Of a stretch of DNA of 32,730 nt, positions 13,712 through 21,792 are shown piece by piece; the first letter of the stretch is position 1; the number at the start of each line of letters is the position of its first letter. The notes under the pieces were generated by a model that was not told the origin of the DNA, searched no databases, and worked only from the letters and a program-made list of their open reading frames with translations. Position numbers and translations under genes: made by a program. Source of the DNA: Actinomycetes bacterium (GTDB lineage Bacteria; Actinomycetota; Thermoleophilia; BMS3ABIN01); the NCBI GenBank assembly GCA_021787475.1, contig JAJYLW010000017.1:1-32730 (forward strand). Direction: 5' to 3'.

Positions 13712-14908
13712 ATGCCGCGCGGTTTGAAGGTACTTGTTATTGCTCTTGCCGTCTGGATTGCGTTCCTGGCCGGGACCTTTCTGGGCATCTGGGTGGGCGG
13801 CCATTATTCCCGGGTGGCGCCTCTCGTCAGCTTGGCTCCTCAAAGCATCCGCTCATTCTTCTTCCCCGGGGATAGCCTCCTTCAGCTCGAGAGCCAAATC
13901 GAGGGCGTTCTGGAAGAGGGTTATTACAAGCCCGTCGACAAAACCAGCCTGGAAAACAACGCCATCGACGGCATGGTCAAAAGTCTGAACGATCCCTACT
14001 CTGAGTATCTAAACCCGGCAGCCTACCAGCAGTTTGAAGAACATTCCCAGGGGACTTTTACCGGCATCGGCGTCTCGCTCGAGCCGAAAAACGGACAGTT
14101 GCTGGTAGTCAGCGTCATCTCGGGCTCCCCGGCCCAGGAAGCAGACATCAGAAGCGGCGACCTGATTGTTTCCGTAAACGGCCAGTCTCTGGCGGGCAAG
14201 ACCCCGGAAGAAGCAACGGCTTTGATTAAAGGCAACGCCGGAACAACCGTGGCCCTGCGAATCAAACGCGGCAGCCAGGAGCTGGATAAACCAGTGGTGC
14301 GCAAGGAGCTGGAGCTGCCGATTGTCACCGACAAGATGCTACAGCACAACGGCAAGAAAATTGGCTACATCCGGCTGGAACAGTTCTCATCCGAAGCCGG
14401 CGCCGAGGTGAAGGGCTCCCTGGACAGGCTGGCGGGACAGGGAGCCCAGGGAATCATCCTCGATCTTCGGGACAATGGCGGCGGGCTGCTGGACGAGGCG
14501 GTAAACGTGGCCAGCGATTTCATCCCGAGCGGCACGATTGTCTCCGTTGTGGACCGCAACTCGGACAGGCAAACGTATACCGCCAAGGGAGACGCCAACG
14601 CCTCGATGCCATTGGTTGTGCTGGTCAACGACTACACAGCCAGCGCCTCGGAGATCGTCGCCGGCGCGGTCAAGGATGACAGCCGGGGCAAGTTGATTGG
14701 TACGAAGACTTTTGGCAAGGGCGTGGTGCAAACTCTGGATCTGCTGCCCAATGGCGGCGCGATTAAATTCACCTCGGGAACCTACTTTACGCCAAAAGGG
14801 ATAAATATCAACAAGGTTGGCATTCAGCCCGACATTCCGGCGGTTGACAATCCCAATACCCCGGCTGATGAAGTGGTGGACCGGGCCCTGGCTGTGCTGG
14901 CGCCTTGA
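13712..14908 (+). CDS. ctpA: C-terminal processing protease, S41 family
   Basis: A 398-residue membrane-anchored serine protease. An N-terminal signal-anchor is at about residues 5-28, a PDZ domain at about 115-190 (FTGIGVSLEP, then VISGSPAQEADIRSGDLIVS), and the S41 core runs to the end. The catalytic serine is in DYTASASEIVAGA (about 307-319), probably Ser311 or Ser313, and the general-base lysine is in TKTFGKGVVQ (Lys336). Such proteases trim secreted or membrane proteins from the C-terminus. I start at ATG 13712, because the sequence further upstream in this frame is unlike a protein. No ribosome site is visible and a hairpin occupies its place. The sulfur cluster diverges from the same intergenic region. 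Confidence 0.94.
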   Translation: MPRGLKVLVIALAVWIAFLAGTFLGIWVGGHYSRVAPLVSLAPQSIRSFFFPGDSLLQLESQIEGVLEEGYYKPVDKTSLENNAIDGMVKSLNDPYSEYLNPAAYQQFEEHSQGTFTGIGVSLEPKNGQLLVVSVISGSPAQEADIRSGDLIVSVNGQSLAGKTPEEATALIKGNAGTTVALRIKRGSQELDKPVVRKELELPIVTDKMLQHNGKKIGYIRLEQFSSEAGAEVKGSLDRLAGQGAQGIILDLRDNGGGLLDEAVNVASDFIPSGTIVSVVDRNSDRQTYTAKGDANASMPLVVLVNDYTASASEIVAGAVKDDSRGKLIGTKTFGKGVVQTLDLLPNGGAIKFTSGTYFTPKGININKVGIQPDIPAVDNPNTPADEVVDRALAVLAP

Positions 14909-14974
14909 GATCGGGAGCCGGCCTTTCCCCGACCCCGGATACAATATGCTTCCTGTAACCGGAAAAAGCCAGTG

Positions 14975-16822
14975 ATGGCGCACGGTCCCGCCGTCCCCGA
15001 CTTCCCTACTGTGGCGGTGCTGGCCAAAAGGGGCAAGGTTTACGAGGCAAGCTCAGCCTTTGGCGAAGAGAAAAGCGTGTTTGTGGGCCGCAAGGCCCTC
15101 CACGGCGCCAGGGCAGGCGACCTGGTATTGCTCCAGCGCGCCGGACGCGGCAGTGGCGAGGTCACCCGGGTTCTGGGCAGGGCTACATCTCTGGCGGCGA
15201 TCATGGAGGCCATTCTCGCTTGGCTGGGCGTGCCGCGCGGCTTTTCCACCAAGGCGCGCGGGCAGGCGGAGAAGGCAACCCTGCCGGCAGTCCGCGAAGA
15301 CAGGGGCCGGCGCGACCTGACCGGGCTCGACGCGGTCACCATTGACCCGGACGAAGCCAGGGACTTCGACGATGCCATCTCGCTGATTGAGGGTCCGGGT
15401 GAAGACGAAGTTACGCTCTTTGTCCATATCGCTGACGTCAGTTACTTTGTCAAAGAGGGCTCGGCGCTGGACCGTGATGCCGCTCGAAAAGGAGTGAGCG
15501 TATACCTGCCTGTCGCCGTCGAGCCGATGCTGCCCGAAGTGCTATCCAATGACGTTTGCAGCCTCAGGCCAGACGCCGTGCGAAAGTGCGTCACGGTGGA
15601 AATGGTTTTCCGGTTGGCTGGCGGGCAAGTTGCCGGCGCCAGGCCGGAAGCGAACACTCCCATTCTGGCGAAGACCACTTTCTACCGCAGCCTGATCCGC
15701 AGCCGGGCGCGGCTCACCTACAACCTGGTTGACGATTTCTTCGCGCCGGCCGGCGGCGCCGGCGCGGCGCTGCCCTTCGCGGCTTGGAGCGCGACGATTG
15801 CTGAAACCGACGGCGCCGTAGCCGAAATTCCGGCCCCTGTCCGGAAGCTTCTCGAACGCTGCCGCAGCCTGGCGGCGCTGCTGCGCGATGCCCGCCACAA
15901 GCGCGGCGCCCTGACCATCAGCACCTTTGAGCCGGAGTTCCGCCTGTCAGCCACGGGCGAGATAACAGGTGCCCGGCCGCGGCCGCAGTCTGAATCGCAT
16001 GCCCTGGTGGAGGAATTCATGATTGCCGCCAATGAAGCGGTGGCGCGGTTTCTGGAGCAGCGCCAGTCGCAGTGCATCTACCGCGTGCACGAAGAACCCG
16101 ACGCGGCCGCTGTCCAGGCTCTTTTTGACACGCTTGACGATCTGGGCATTCCCGCTCCTCCTTTTTCTCTGGAGAAAGGATCGCCGGCCAGCGCTGCGCG
16201 TGCCATCCGCAAGCTTTTAGAGTCATTGCCTCAAGTTTTAAGCCAGAAGCAGGCCGGCAGCTCGGCGTTTGGCGAACTGGTGCTCCGCTCCCTGAAGCAG
16301 GCGCGCTACCTGGAGGACAACCTCGGTCATTTCGGCCTGGCAGCACCGGCCTACCTTCACTTCACTTCCCCGATCCGCCGCTACCCTGACCTGGTCGTTC
16401 ATCGCGCTCTGCTTAAGGAACTGCATCTGGAGGAGCACGGCTGCAGCCGCCTTAAGCTAACTGATATTGCCGAAAAGTGCTCACAGGCGGAGCGCCGCGC
16501 CGCGGCAGCCGAGCATCTGGGGGATGATGTCGTCCTTGCCCGGCTGCTGGACGACTACCTGTTTGAGGAAGGCTGGGACGTCGGCTTAGAGGGCGAGATT
16601 ATCGGCGTCATTTCCTCTGGCGTCTTCGTTCGCTTCGGAAGTGTTTATGAAGGCTATCTGCCTGCCCGGAGCCTGCCTGGCGATTATTTTGCCCTCAGCG
16701 GCAAGGGCGGCTCCCTAGTTGGACGCCGGCGCGGGCGTGTCTGGAGGCTCGGCGACCGCATCGGCGTGCGCGTGTCCAGGATCGACAGGCTGCGCGGCAA
16801 AATCGAGCTGGGAAAAGGGTAA
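14975..16822 (+). CDS. rnr: Ribonuclease R (RNB family 3'-5' exoribonuclease)
   Basis: A 615-residue RNase II/R family protein. The N-terminal cold-shock OB segment is short (about 1-95). The RNB catalytic domain begins near DAVTIDPDEARDFDDAIS, with the metal-binding aspartates, and includes YLHFTSPIRRYPDLVVHR. A C-terminal S1 domain follows (LEGEIIGVISSGVFVRFG). It lacks the N-terminal helix-turn-helix and long basic tail of enterobacterial RNase R (about 813 residues). RNase R degrades structured and rescued mRNAs, and its gene is often next to smpB, as here. ATG 14975 (or GTG 14972 directly before it) is the likely start; the ribosome site is weak. Confidence 0.94.
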   Translation: MAHGPAVPDFPTVAVLAKRGKVYEASSAFGEEKSVFVGRKALHGARAGDLVLLQRAGRGSGEVTRVLGRATSLAAIMEAILAWLGVPRGFSTKARGQAEKATLPAVREDRGRRDLTGLDAVTIDPDEARDFDDAISLIEGPGEDEVTLFVHIADVSYFVKEGSALDRDAARKGVSVYLPVAVEPMLPEVLSNDVCSLRPDAVRKCVTVEMVFRLAGGQVAGARPEANTPILAKTTFYRSLIRSRARLTYNLVDDFFAPAGGAGAALPFAAWSATIAETDGAVAEIPAPVRKLLERCRSLAALLRDARHKRGALTISTFEPEFRLSATGEITGARPRPQSESHALVEEFMIAANEAVARFLEQRQSQCIYRVHEEPDAAAVQALFDTLDDLGIPAPPFSLEKGSPASAARAIRKLLESLPQVLSQKQAGSSAFGELVLRSLKQARYLEDNLGHFGLAAPAYLHFTSPIRRYPDLVVHRALLKELHLEEHGCSRLKLTDIAEKCSQAERRAAAAEHLGDDVVLARLLDDYLFEEGWDVGLEGEIIGVISSGVFVRFGSVYEGYLPARSLPGDYFALSGKGGSLVGRRRGRVWRLGDRIGVRVSRIDRLRGKIELGKG

Positions 16823-16927
16823 AACCGGATTCTGGATGCCGGGTACTGAATGCCGGATAAACAATAAAACAAGAACAAACCAAAAGTTGCTTGACAAATC
16901 GCCGTAAACAATAGTTCTCTTGGATTT

Positions 16928-17395
16928 ATGAAAGATATTAAACCAGTCGCCACAAACCGCAAGGCGTTTCATGACTACTTTATTGATGAGGCCTATGAGG
17001 CCGGGATCGAGCTGACCGGCACCGAGGTCAAGTCTCTGCGCGCCGGACGCGCAAACCTAAAGGACAGTTACGCCACCATCAGAGGTGAAGAGGCCTTTGC
17101 CGTTGGTGTCCACATCAGCCCGTACGAGCAAGGAGGCATTGACAATGTCGATCCCGACCGCACCAGGAAGCTGCTTATGCACAAGCGTGAAATTCGCTCG
17201 TTGATCGGCAAGACGCGTGAGAAGGGCTACACGCTTATACCGACAAAGCTGTATTTTCGCGGGCCTCGCGCCAAGCTTGAGCTTGGCCTGGCGCGGGGCA
17301 AGAAGCTGTACGATAAACGCCGGCAGGTGGCGGAAAGGGAAGCCCGGCGCGAAATGGAACGCGGCATTGCAGACAGGCGCCACCGGCAGCGTTAA
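16928..17395 (+). CDS. smpB: SsrA-binding protein SmpB
   Basis: A 155-residue protein with all SmpB landmarks: ATNRKAFHDYFIDEAYEAGI near the N-terminus, ELTGTEVKSLRAGRANLKDS (about 28-47), FAVGVHISPYEQGG, and a basic C-terminal tail (KLYDKRRQVAEREARREM) that enters the ribosomal mRNA channel. It delivers tmRNA to stalled ribosomes. The ribosome site is weak (GGA six bases before ATG). A perfect TTGACA lies at 16891-16896 but has no good -10 partner. The ssrA gene is not visible downstream. The 105-base gap after rnr contains two near-repeats of ATGCCGG. Confidence 0.97.
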   Translation: MKDIKPVATNRKAFHDYFIDEAYEAGIELTGTEVKSLRAGRANLKDSYATIRGEEAFAVGVHISPYEQGGIDNVDPDRTRKLLMHKREIRSLIGKTREKGYTLIPTKLYFRGPRAKLELGLARGKKLYDKRRQVAEREARREMERGIADRRHRQR

Positions 17396-17578
17396 ATCCA
17401 ATTATTTTTATTTGAAAATGAAACATCTTGATGATCATTTATCAGCTAATTGGTTAATTTGCATCATGGACAGCCATGGTTATTGAAACTAATATGCAAA
17501 CTAACATCATTTTCTTAGTGGCATGGGCATTTCGCCCCCCTTGGAAGGCCCCGATATCTCAGTCGGGGCTTTCTCTTT
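17396..17578 (+). other. AT-rich 3' region of smpB ending in an intrinsic terminator
   Basis: About 150 bases of AT-rich sequence separate the smpB stop from a clear terminator: GCCCCGA (17548-17554), an 8-base loop, TCGGGGC (17563-17569), then TTTCTCTTTT. No tmRNA-like ends or tag ORF were found. A 22-codon ORF from ATG 17418 exists, but without a convincing ribosome site. The stretch could be a long 3' UTR or yield a small RNA. Confidence 0.5.
17548..17578 (+). terminator. Intrinsic terminator downstream of smpB
   Basis: Perfect 7-bp stem GCCCCGA/TCGGGGC with an 8-base loop, followed by a T-rich run from 17570. It closes the ctpA-rnr-smpB direction of transcription. Confidence 0.85.
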
Positions 17579-17634
17579 TGGAGAGTCCTTTGCGCCCGCC
17601 TGCTTTCGCCGCCGGAGCAATTATTCTTGAGAGA

Positions 17635-17682
17635 GCCTATCCCGGCAGGTAATTCGTGGCCGCAGCAGAATACGGGATAGGC
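17635..17682 (-). terminator. Hairpin immediately after the cytochrome b stop
   Basis: A perfect 10-bp stem GCCTATCCCG/CGGGATAGGC (17635-17644 with 17673-17682) with a 28-base loop begins two bases beyond the TAA of the cytochrome b gene. On the minus strand it is followed by TCTCTCAAGAATAATT, only moderately U-rich. It is probably a terminator or 3'-end stabiliser of the qcr operon. Confidence 0.6.
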
Positions 17683-17684
17683 CC

Positions 17685-18986
17685 TTATGCGGCCGCCTGC
17701 CGGTCTCGCCCGGCCAGACGGCAGATGAAATAAGTGACGCCGGCGGCGATCAAGGGAGCAGCAATAACGAGCACCCTGAGGGTCGTCCTGACCGAGGCCA
17801 CCGAGTCCCGTGCTGCCACGGCAATCACGTCCTGCCCCCCGGCGATGGTAAGAACCAGGAAAAAAGTCAAGGCTGCGGCGCCGATGGAGGTGCGGACCGG
17901 GCTCAAGGCCGGCGGCTGGAGCACGTGGTGGACGCCGCGGTCGCCGGTGGCCCGCGCTTCCAGAAAAGGCCAGAAGTACAAAACACCAAAAAAGATAAGG
18001 GGCATCAAGACGCCCGGCAGGAAAATGCCGGGAACCAGATGGCCGGCGACGTGAAAGTCAAGCGACGGGAACAGGCGCAGGACTCCTTCAAGCCAGAGGA
18101 CATACCAGTCGGGCTGCGAGCCACTGGAAACCGCCGCGGCGTTAAAGGGGCCGTAAAGCCAGATTGGGTTTATCTGAACCAGCCCCGCGAGCGCCGCCAG
18201 GGCGGCAAACACGAAAAAGAAAAGCCCGAGCGACTTGGCGGCGTAAGTCGGCCAGAGCCTCGATCCTACGATCGACTCGTTGGAACGGCCCGGTCCGGGG
18301 CAGTTGGTGTGCTTCTGGCGGACAAGCACCAGCAGGTGCAAAGACACCAGGCCCAGAATCAGGAACGGCACGACAATGTGCATCCCGTAAAGCCGGGAAA
18401 TTGTCACCTGCGAAGGCGCATTGCCGCCAAAGAAAATAAAAGCAAGCCAGTCCCCGATAAACGGGATCGACAGCATCACGGAATAGGCTATCCTGAGGCC
18501 GGTCCCGGAGAGCAGGTCGTCGGGAACGGAATAGCCGGTGAAGCCGTTGAACATCCCCAGCAGCAACAGGGTCAGGCCGATGATCCAGTTGATCTCGCGC
18601 GGACGCCGGAAGGCTCCGGTAAAAAAGATTCGCATCAAATGAATGGCAACGGCGCCAATAAACACCAGGGCCGCCCAGTGATGAATCTGGCGCACGAGCA
18701 GGCCGGCGGGAACGTCGAAGCTGATGTTGAGCGTCGATTGATAAGCGGCTGACATTTCCACGCCTTTGAGCGCCTGATAAGAGCCTTCATAAACAGTTTT
18801 TGTCTCGCTGGCGTTAAAGAACATCGCCAGGAAGATGCCGGTGCCCACCAGAATGATGAGTGAGAAAAGCGCTATCTCGCCCAGCATGAACGACCAGTGA
18901 TCCGGGAAGACCTTGTTGATCGTCAGCCGCGTCAACGAAGCGGCGCCAAGGCGGTCGTCAAACCAGCGCGCCAGCCGCGAGATCAT
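17685..18986 (-). CDS. qcrB: Cytochrome bc complex, cytochrome b subunit (QcrB type)
   Basis: A 433-residue membrane protein oxidising quinol in the bc complex. The heme ligand pairs have the correct 14-residue spacing: His102 and His116 (RQIHHWAALVFIGAVAIHL), and His203 and His217 (LYGMHIVVPFLILGLVSLHL). The quinol-site PEWY motif appears as PDWY at 292-295, as in many actinobacteria. The N-terminal and C-terminal domains are fused into one chain. The start overlaps the Rieske stop by four bases (ATGA). The final 60 residues form an additional hydrophobic helix region and a basic tail. Confidence 0.95.
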   Translation of the reverse strand: MISRLARWFDDRLGAASLTRLTINKVFPDHWSFMLGEIALFSLIILVGTGIFLAMFFNASETKTVYEGSYQALKGVEMSAAYQSTLNISFDVPAGLLVRQIHHWAALVFIGAVAIHLMRIFFTGAFRRPREINWIIGLTLLLLGMFNGFTGYSVPDDLLSGTGLRIAYSVMLSIPFIGDWLAFIFFGGNAPSQVTISRLYGMHIVVPFLILGLVSLHLLVLVRQKHTNCPGPGRSNESIVGSRLWPTYAAKSLGLFFFVFAALAALAGLVQINPIWLYGPFNAAAVSSGSQPDWYVLWLEGVLRLFPSLDFHVAGHLVPGIFLPGVLMPLIFFGVLYFWPFLEARATGDRGVHHVLQPPALSPVRTSIGAAALTFFLVLTIAGGQDVIAVAARDSVASVRTTLRVLVIAAPLIAAGVTYFICRLAGRDRQAAA

Positions 18987-19852
18987 GATCTTAAGCTCCA
19001 GAAGCCGGGGCCGGGGTGGCTGGAAAAATCACCCCGGGCTCTGAGGAATCCCTGCTGATCCACATAGAGGGGCAGCTGTGGCAGAGGCCTCCCGGCGGGG
19101 CCGCCCACCGGCACGGCGCCCCTAAGGATGTCAAAGGAGGACTGGTGACACGGGCAGAGCAGGATATTGACGTTCTTCTCGTACTGGGCTACAGGGCAGC
19201 CGGCATGAGTGCAGATCTTGGAAAAAGCGATAAACCCCATCGGCGTCCAGCTTTCCCTTCCGGGGGGCAGCCTTAGCTTTGCCTCATCAACGCGAAGCAG
19301 GAGCGTCTGCGAGGTGATCGAGTCCGTTTCGCCCTCGGGAAACACTGTCAGGATGTCACCGGGCTGAACGGCTGCAGTTACCGGGCGGCCGTCAAAAGTT
19401 ACCAGGCGGGCGCCTTTTGTCCATGCAGTCTGGTAAAGGACCGGCAGCGGGCTTTTTCCCATTGAGCGCAGCAAGGAGACCGAGTCAAGGGCCAGCAGCC
19501 CCATAACGCCACCGGCCAGCAGCCCCAGCAGCCGGCGGCGGCCGATTCGGTGCTCACCGGAAACAAAGCTCTCCCGAAACTGTTCCTTTTCCTCGTCGCT
19601 CGATGGCAGCGGCTCGCGCTTGCTGCTCACTTCCTCATCGGGCATCAGTCCGTGCGACCAGACAACGAGGCCGGCGCCCATGCCCGCCATGGCCAGGGCG
19701 AGCGACACTCCCATGCCAGCGGTGCCCCCGTCAGTCCAGTAGAAATAAAAGAAGGCGGCGGCCCCGGCCAGCCCGGCCAGGAACGCGAGCGCCGCTGCTA
19801 CCAGCGCCGACAGGCGGCGGGACGTTCCTCTATCCCCGGAGTCCCGACTCAT
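18983..19852 (-). CDS. qcrA: Rieske iron-sulfur subunit (QcrA type)
   Basis: A 289-residue protein with three predicted membrane helices (about 15-38, 45-66 and 107-126), the first two being the extra pair typical of actinobacterial QcrA. The 2Fe-2S ligands are in CTHAGC (214-219) and CPCHQSS (233-239). RRR before the third helix (105-107) could serve as a twin-arginine-like signal. It passes electrons from quinol to the cytochrome c subunit. It overlaps qcrC and qcrB by four bases each, so all three are coupled. Confidence 0.95.
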   Translation of the reverse strand: MSRDSGDRGTSRRLSALVAAALAFLAGLAGAAAFFYFYWTDGGTAGMGVSLALAMAGMGAGLVVWSHGLMPDEEVSSKREPLPSSDEEKEQFRESFVSGEHRIGRRRLLGLLAGGVMGLLALDSVSLLRSMGKSPLPVLYQTAWTKGARLVTFDGRPVTAAVQPGDILTVFPEGETDSITSQTLLLRVDEAKLRLPPGRESWTPMGFIAFSKICTHAGCPVAQYEKNVNILLCPCHQSSFDILRGAVPVGGPAGRPLPQLPLYVDQQGFLRARGDFSSHPGPGFWSLRS

Positions 19853-20601
19853 CCCCGTCCCCTTCTTTCAATCCAGACAGTGACCAGGAGCAGCACCGCC
19901 AGCGCTCCTGCCCCCGCCAGCGCCTCGGTTACCGGTCCCCGGTAGCCGAGCGGCTGCCCGCCCGGATGGTCCGGCTCTTTCAGTGTTTCGACGAAATCGA
20001 CAAGCGAAGCCAGATCGTGCTGATCGACGATCGCTTTCGAAAAAGAAGGCATCGGACCGGGTCCGAAGATGATGGCCGTGGCGACCTCGGCGGGCGAAAA
20101 ACCGGTCAGCGCCGGCGCATTGAGGCCGACGCTCACCAGGGCGCCGCCGCGGCCGGTTGCGCCGTGGCAGCCAGCGCAGTCAAGCCGGTAGAGGCTGCCG
20201 CCCCGGCTGAGAGTGCCGCCGGCAAGCGAAATCGTGCTGGTGCTGGCGATATATTCCGCCACTGCCCCTATTTCCGCACCGGAAAGCCTGGCGGCGAAGC
20301 TGGGCATTGGCCCTTTGCCCGATCTGACGACCCGCTCAACCAGCGACGAATCGTTTACCGCTTTTAGTGTGGGCCCAATTTCCGTGCCGCTCGCGTCCGG
20401 CCCGTGGCAGCCGGCGCAGTTTTCCTTGAAAATGAGGGCGCCCGGCGATGCCGGCTCAGCAGCGTCATCCCGCCGGGCTGATGATGCAGCAGTGAGTCCG
20501 GAGCCGGCGCTTAAGGCCCGGTCCGCTCGCCCTGCCGCGGCGATGGCGGCAATGATAATCGCGGCCAGAAGAATGATTATGACACGCCTGCGGTCTGGCA
20601 T
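19849..20601 (-). CDS. qcrC: Diheme cytochrome c subunit (QcrC type)
   Basis: A 250-residue membrane-bound cytochrome with an N-terminal signal/anchor (about 5-24), two c-type heme sites CAGCH at 62-66 and 142-146, two GPMPSF segments supplying axial methionines, and a C-terminal membrane helix (about 225-245). Fused diheme cytochrome c is the actinobacterial replacement for a monoheme c1 plus soluble c. I chose ATG 20601 because it places a normal signal sequence at the N-terminus; an in-frame ATG at 20679 is possible, and neither has a strong ribosome site. No cytochrome oxidase genes are in the window. Confidence 0.92.
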   Translation of the reverse strand: MPDRRRVIIILLAAIIIAAIAAAGRADRALSAGSGLTAASSARRDDAAEPASPGALIFKENCAGCHGPDASGTEIGPTLKAVNDSSLVERVVRSGKGPMPSFAARLSGAEIGAVAEYIASTSTISLAGGTLSRGGSLYRLDCAGCHGATGRGGALVSVGLNAPALTGFSPAEVATAIIFGPGPMPSFSKAIVDQHDLASLVDFVETLKEPDHPGGQPLGYRGPVTEALAGAGALAVLLLVTVWIERRGRG

Positions 20602-20657
20602 CGGCGCTTCTTTATTCAGGCTAAGCCGAAAAAGCAGGCCAATATGCATCCACCCCG

Positions 20658-20701
20658 CCGTGTTCCTTTTGCATCGCAAAAAAGGAAGGCTTCAAACACG
20701 G
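20658..20701 (-). terminator. Long hairpin at the end of the DUF488 gene
   Basis: CCGTGTT/AACACGG (20658-20664 with 20695-20701) plus an inner TTCCTTTT/AAAAGGAA (20663-20670 with 20680-20687) overlaps the last codons and stop of the DUF488 gene on the minus strand. It lies upstream of qcrC and could terminate or attenuate transcription entering the qcr operon. Confidence 0.5.
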
Positions 20702-21048
20702 CGCTTCTTTTTCTCCAGGTATTCTTTCAGGGCAACGGCATTGTTGTGTTCCGTGTCCCGGGCGCCATAAAGAAAGATGACTTTCTTCTGTCGCTCCCTG
20801 TCGCGGATAAAGTCTATTTCTTCTTTCCTGCCCTTAAGTTCCTGGAAATAGCGCTGCTTAAACTCTGCCCACCTGTCCGGGTTGTGGCCGAACCATTGGC
20901 GCAGGCCGCTGCTGGGGGCAATGTCGCGCAGCCACAGGTCCGGCTTCACCACTTCCTTCTTCAGCCCCCGCGGCCAGAGGTGGTCCACCAGCACCCGGTA
21001 GCCGCCGCTGCGCCGCTTTTCGTCATAGACTCTTCTGAGCTCGATCAC
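20692..21048 (-). CDS. DUF488 family protein
   Basis: A 118-residue small soluble protein of the DUF488 family: RVLVDHLWPRGLKKE (about 18-32), LRDIAPSSGLRQWFGHNPDRW, and VIFLYGARDTEHNNAVAL near the end. The family is widespread and has no firm biochemical role. GTG 21048 is preceded by AGGAGG with an eight-base gap. It is transcribed toward the qcr operon but is separated from it by about 90 bases and a hairpin. Confidence 0.92.
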   Translation of the reverse strand: MIELRRVYDEKRRSGGYRVLVDHLWPRGLKKEVVKPDLWLRDIAPSSGLRQWFGHNPDRWAEFKQRYFQELKGRKEEIDFIRDRERQKKVIFLYGARDTEHNNAVALKEYLEKKKRRV

Positions 21049-21080
21049 CTTGCCCGCCTCCTAATCTCGAGATAAATTCT

Positions 21081-21107
21081 GTTATACCGCGCAAGTTAAA
21101 CTGTCAA
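21081..21107 (-). promoter_or_regulatory. Candidate promoter of the DUF488 gene
   Basis: On the minus strand TTGACA (21107-21102) and TATAAC (21086-21081), with a short 15-base spacer. The hexamers are near consensus, but the spacing is less than ideal. Confidence 0.4.
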
Positions 21108-21198
21108 ACTAAATAAAAAATGTGGAGGCTGGCTCAGGCTTCCAATTATGACCTGGATCTTTTGACCCGGGAAACCGTTGTGCAGGAAAAGGAGAGAA

Positions 21199-21792
21199 TT
21201 GGCCAGGCTGCAGCGAACTTTTTTTGAAAGGCCCGCGGCGGAGGTGGCGCGCGGCCTGCTGGGAAAACGGCTTGTCAGAAAGACCGGACCGGGAATTATC
21301 TCCGGCAGGATCGTGGAGACGGAAGCTTATATTGGCGAGGATGACCTGGCCTCGCACGCCAGGTTCGGCAAAACGGCGAGAAACCGGATCATGTACGGCC
21401 GCGGCGGCTTTGTTTATATCTATCTGATTTATGGCATTTACTACAACCTGAACATCGTCGCCGCCACCGAGGGCGTTCCCGAAGCCGTGCTGATCAGGTC
21501 ACTGGAGCCGGTGGCGGGGCAAAAACTGGCAAAGGCAAACCTGGAGAAATTCGGCCGAGTTCGCGCCAACCGGGATCTGATGAAGGGGCCGGGCAAGCTC
21601 TGCGTCGCACTTGGCCTTGACAAGAGTTTCTATGGCGAGGACCTGATCAGCTCGAAGCGCATCTGGGTTGAGGATGCGGGTGAAACACCGCAGATTGATG
21701 CCTCAACCAGAATTGGCATTGATTACGCCGGTCATTACCGGGACAAGCCGTGGCGGTTTACGGTGCGGGGAAGCAAATATGTCTCAAAGTGA
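21199..21792 (+). CDS. mpg: 3-methyladenine (alkyladenine) DNA glycosylase, AAG/MPG family
   Basis: A 197-residue base-excision-repair glycosylase removing alkylated purines. Family motifs are FFERPAAEVARGLLGKRLV near the N-terminus, GRIVETEAYIGEDDLASHA with the catalytic Glu and following Asp/His residues (about 37-55), MYGRGGFVYIYLIYGIYYNLN (about 66 onward), GPGKLCVALGL and DASTRIGIDYAG. The start is TTG 21199 just after AAAGGAGAG; TTG 21178 is less well placed. The last nine bases overlap the 3' end of the convergent MFS gene. Confidence 0.93.
   Translation: MARLQRTFFERPAAEVARGLLGKRLVRKTGPGIISGRIVETEAYIGEDDLASHARFGKTARNRIMYGRGGFVYIYLIYGIYYNLNIVAATEGVPEAVLIRSLEPVAGQKLAKANLEKFGRVRANRDLMKGPGKLCVALGLDKSFYGEDLISSKRIWVEDAGETPQIDASTRIGIDYAGHYRDKPWRFTVRGSKYVSK

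Noticed and set aside
16823-16927. smpB promoter from TTGACA at 16891-16896
   Set aside because: No acceptable -10 hexamer lies 16-18 bases downstream; kept only as a remark under smpB.
17925-18752. 275-codon plus-strand ORF
   Set aside because: Antisense to cytochrome b; its composition (rich in Gln, Gly, Arg, Lys) is that of a shadow frame.
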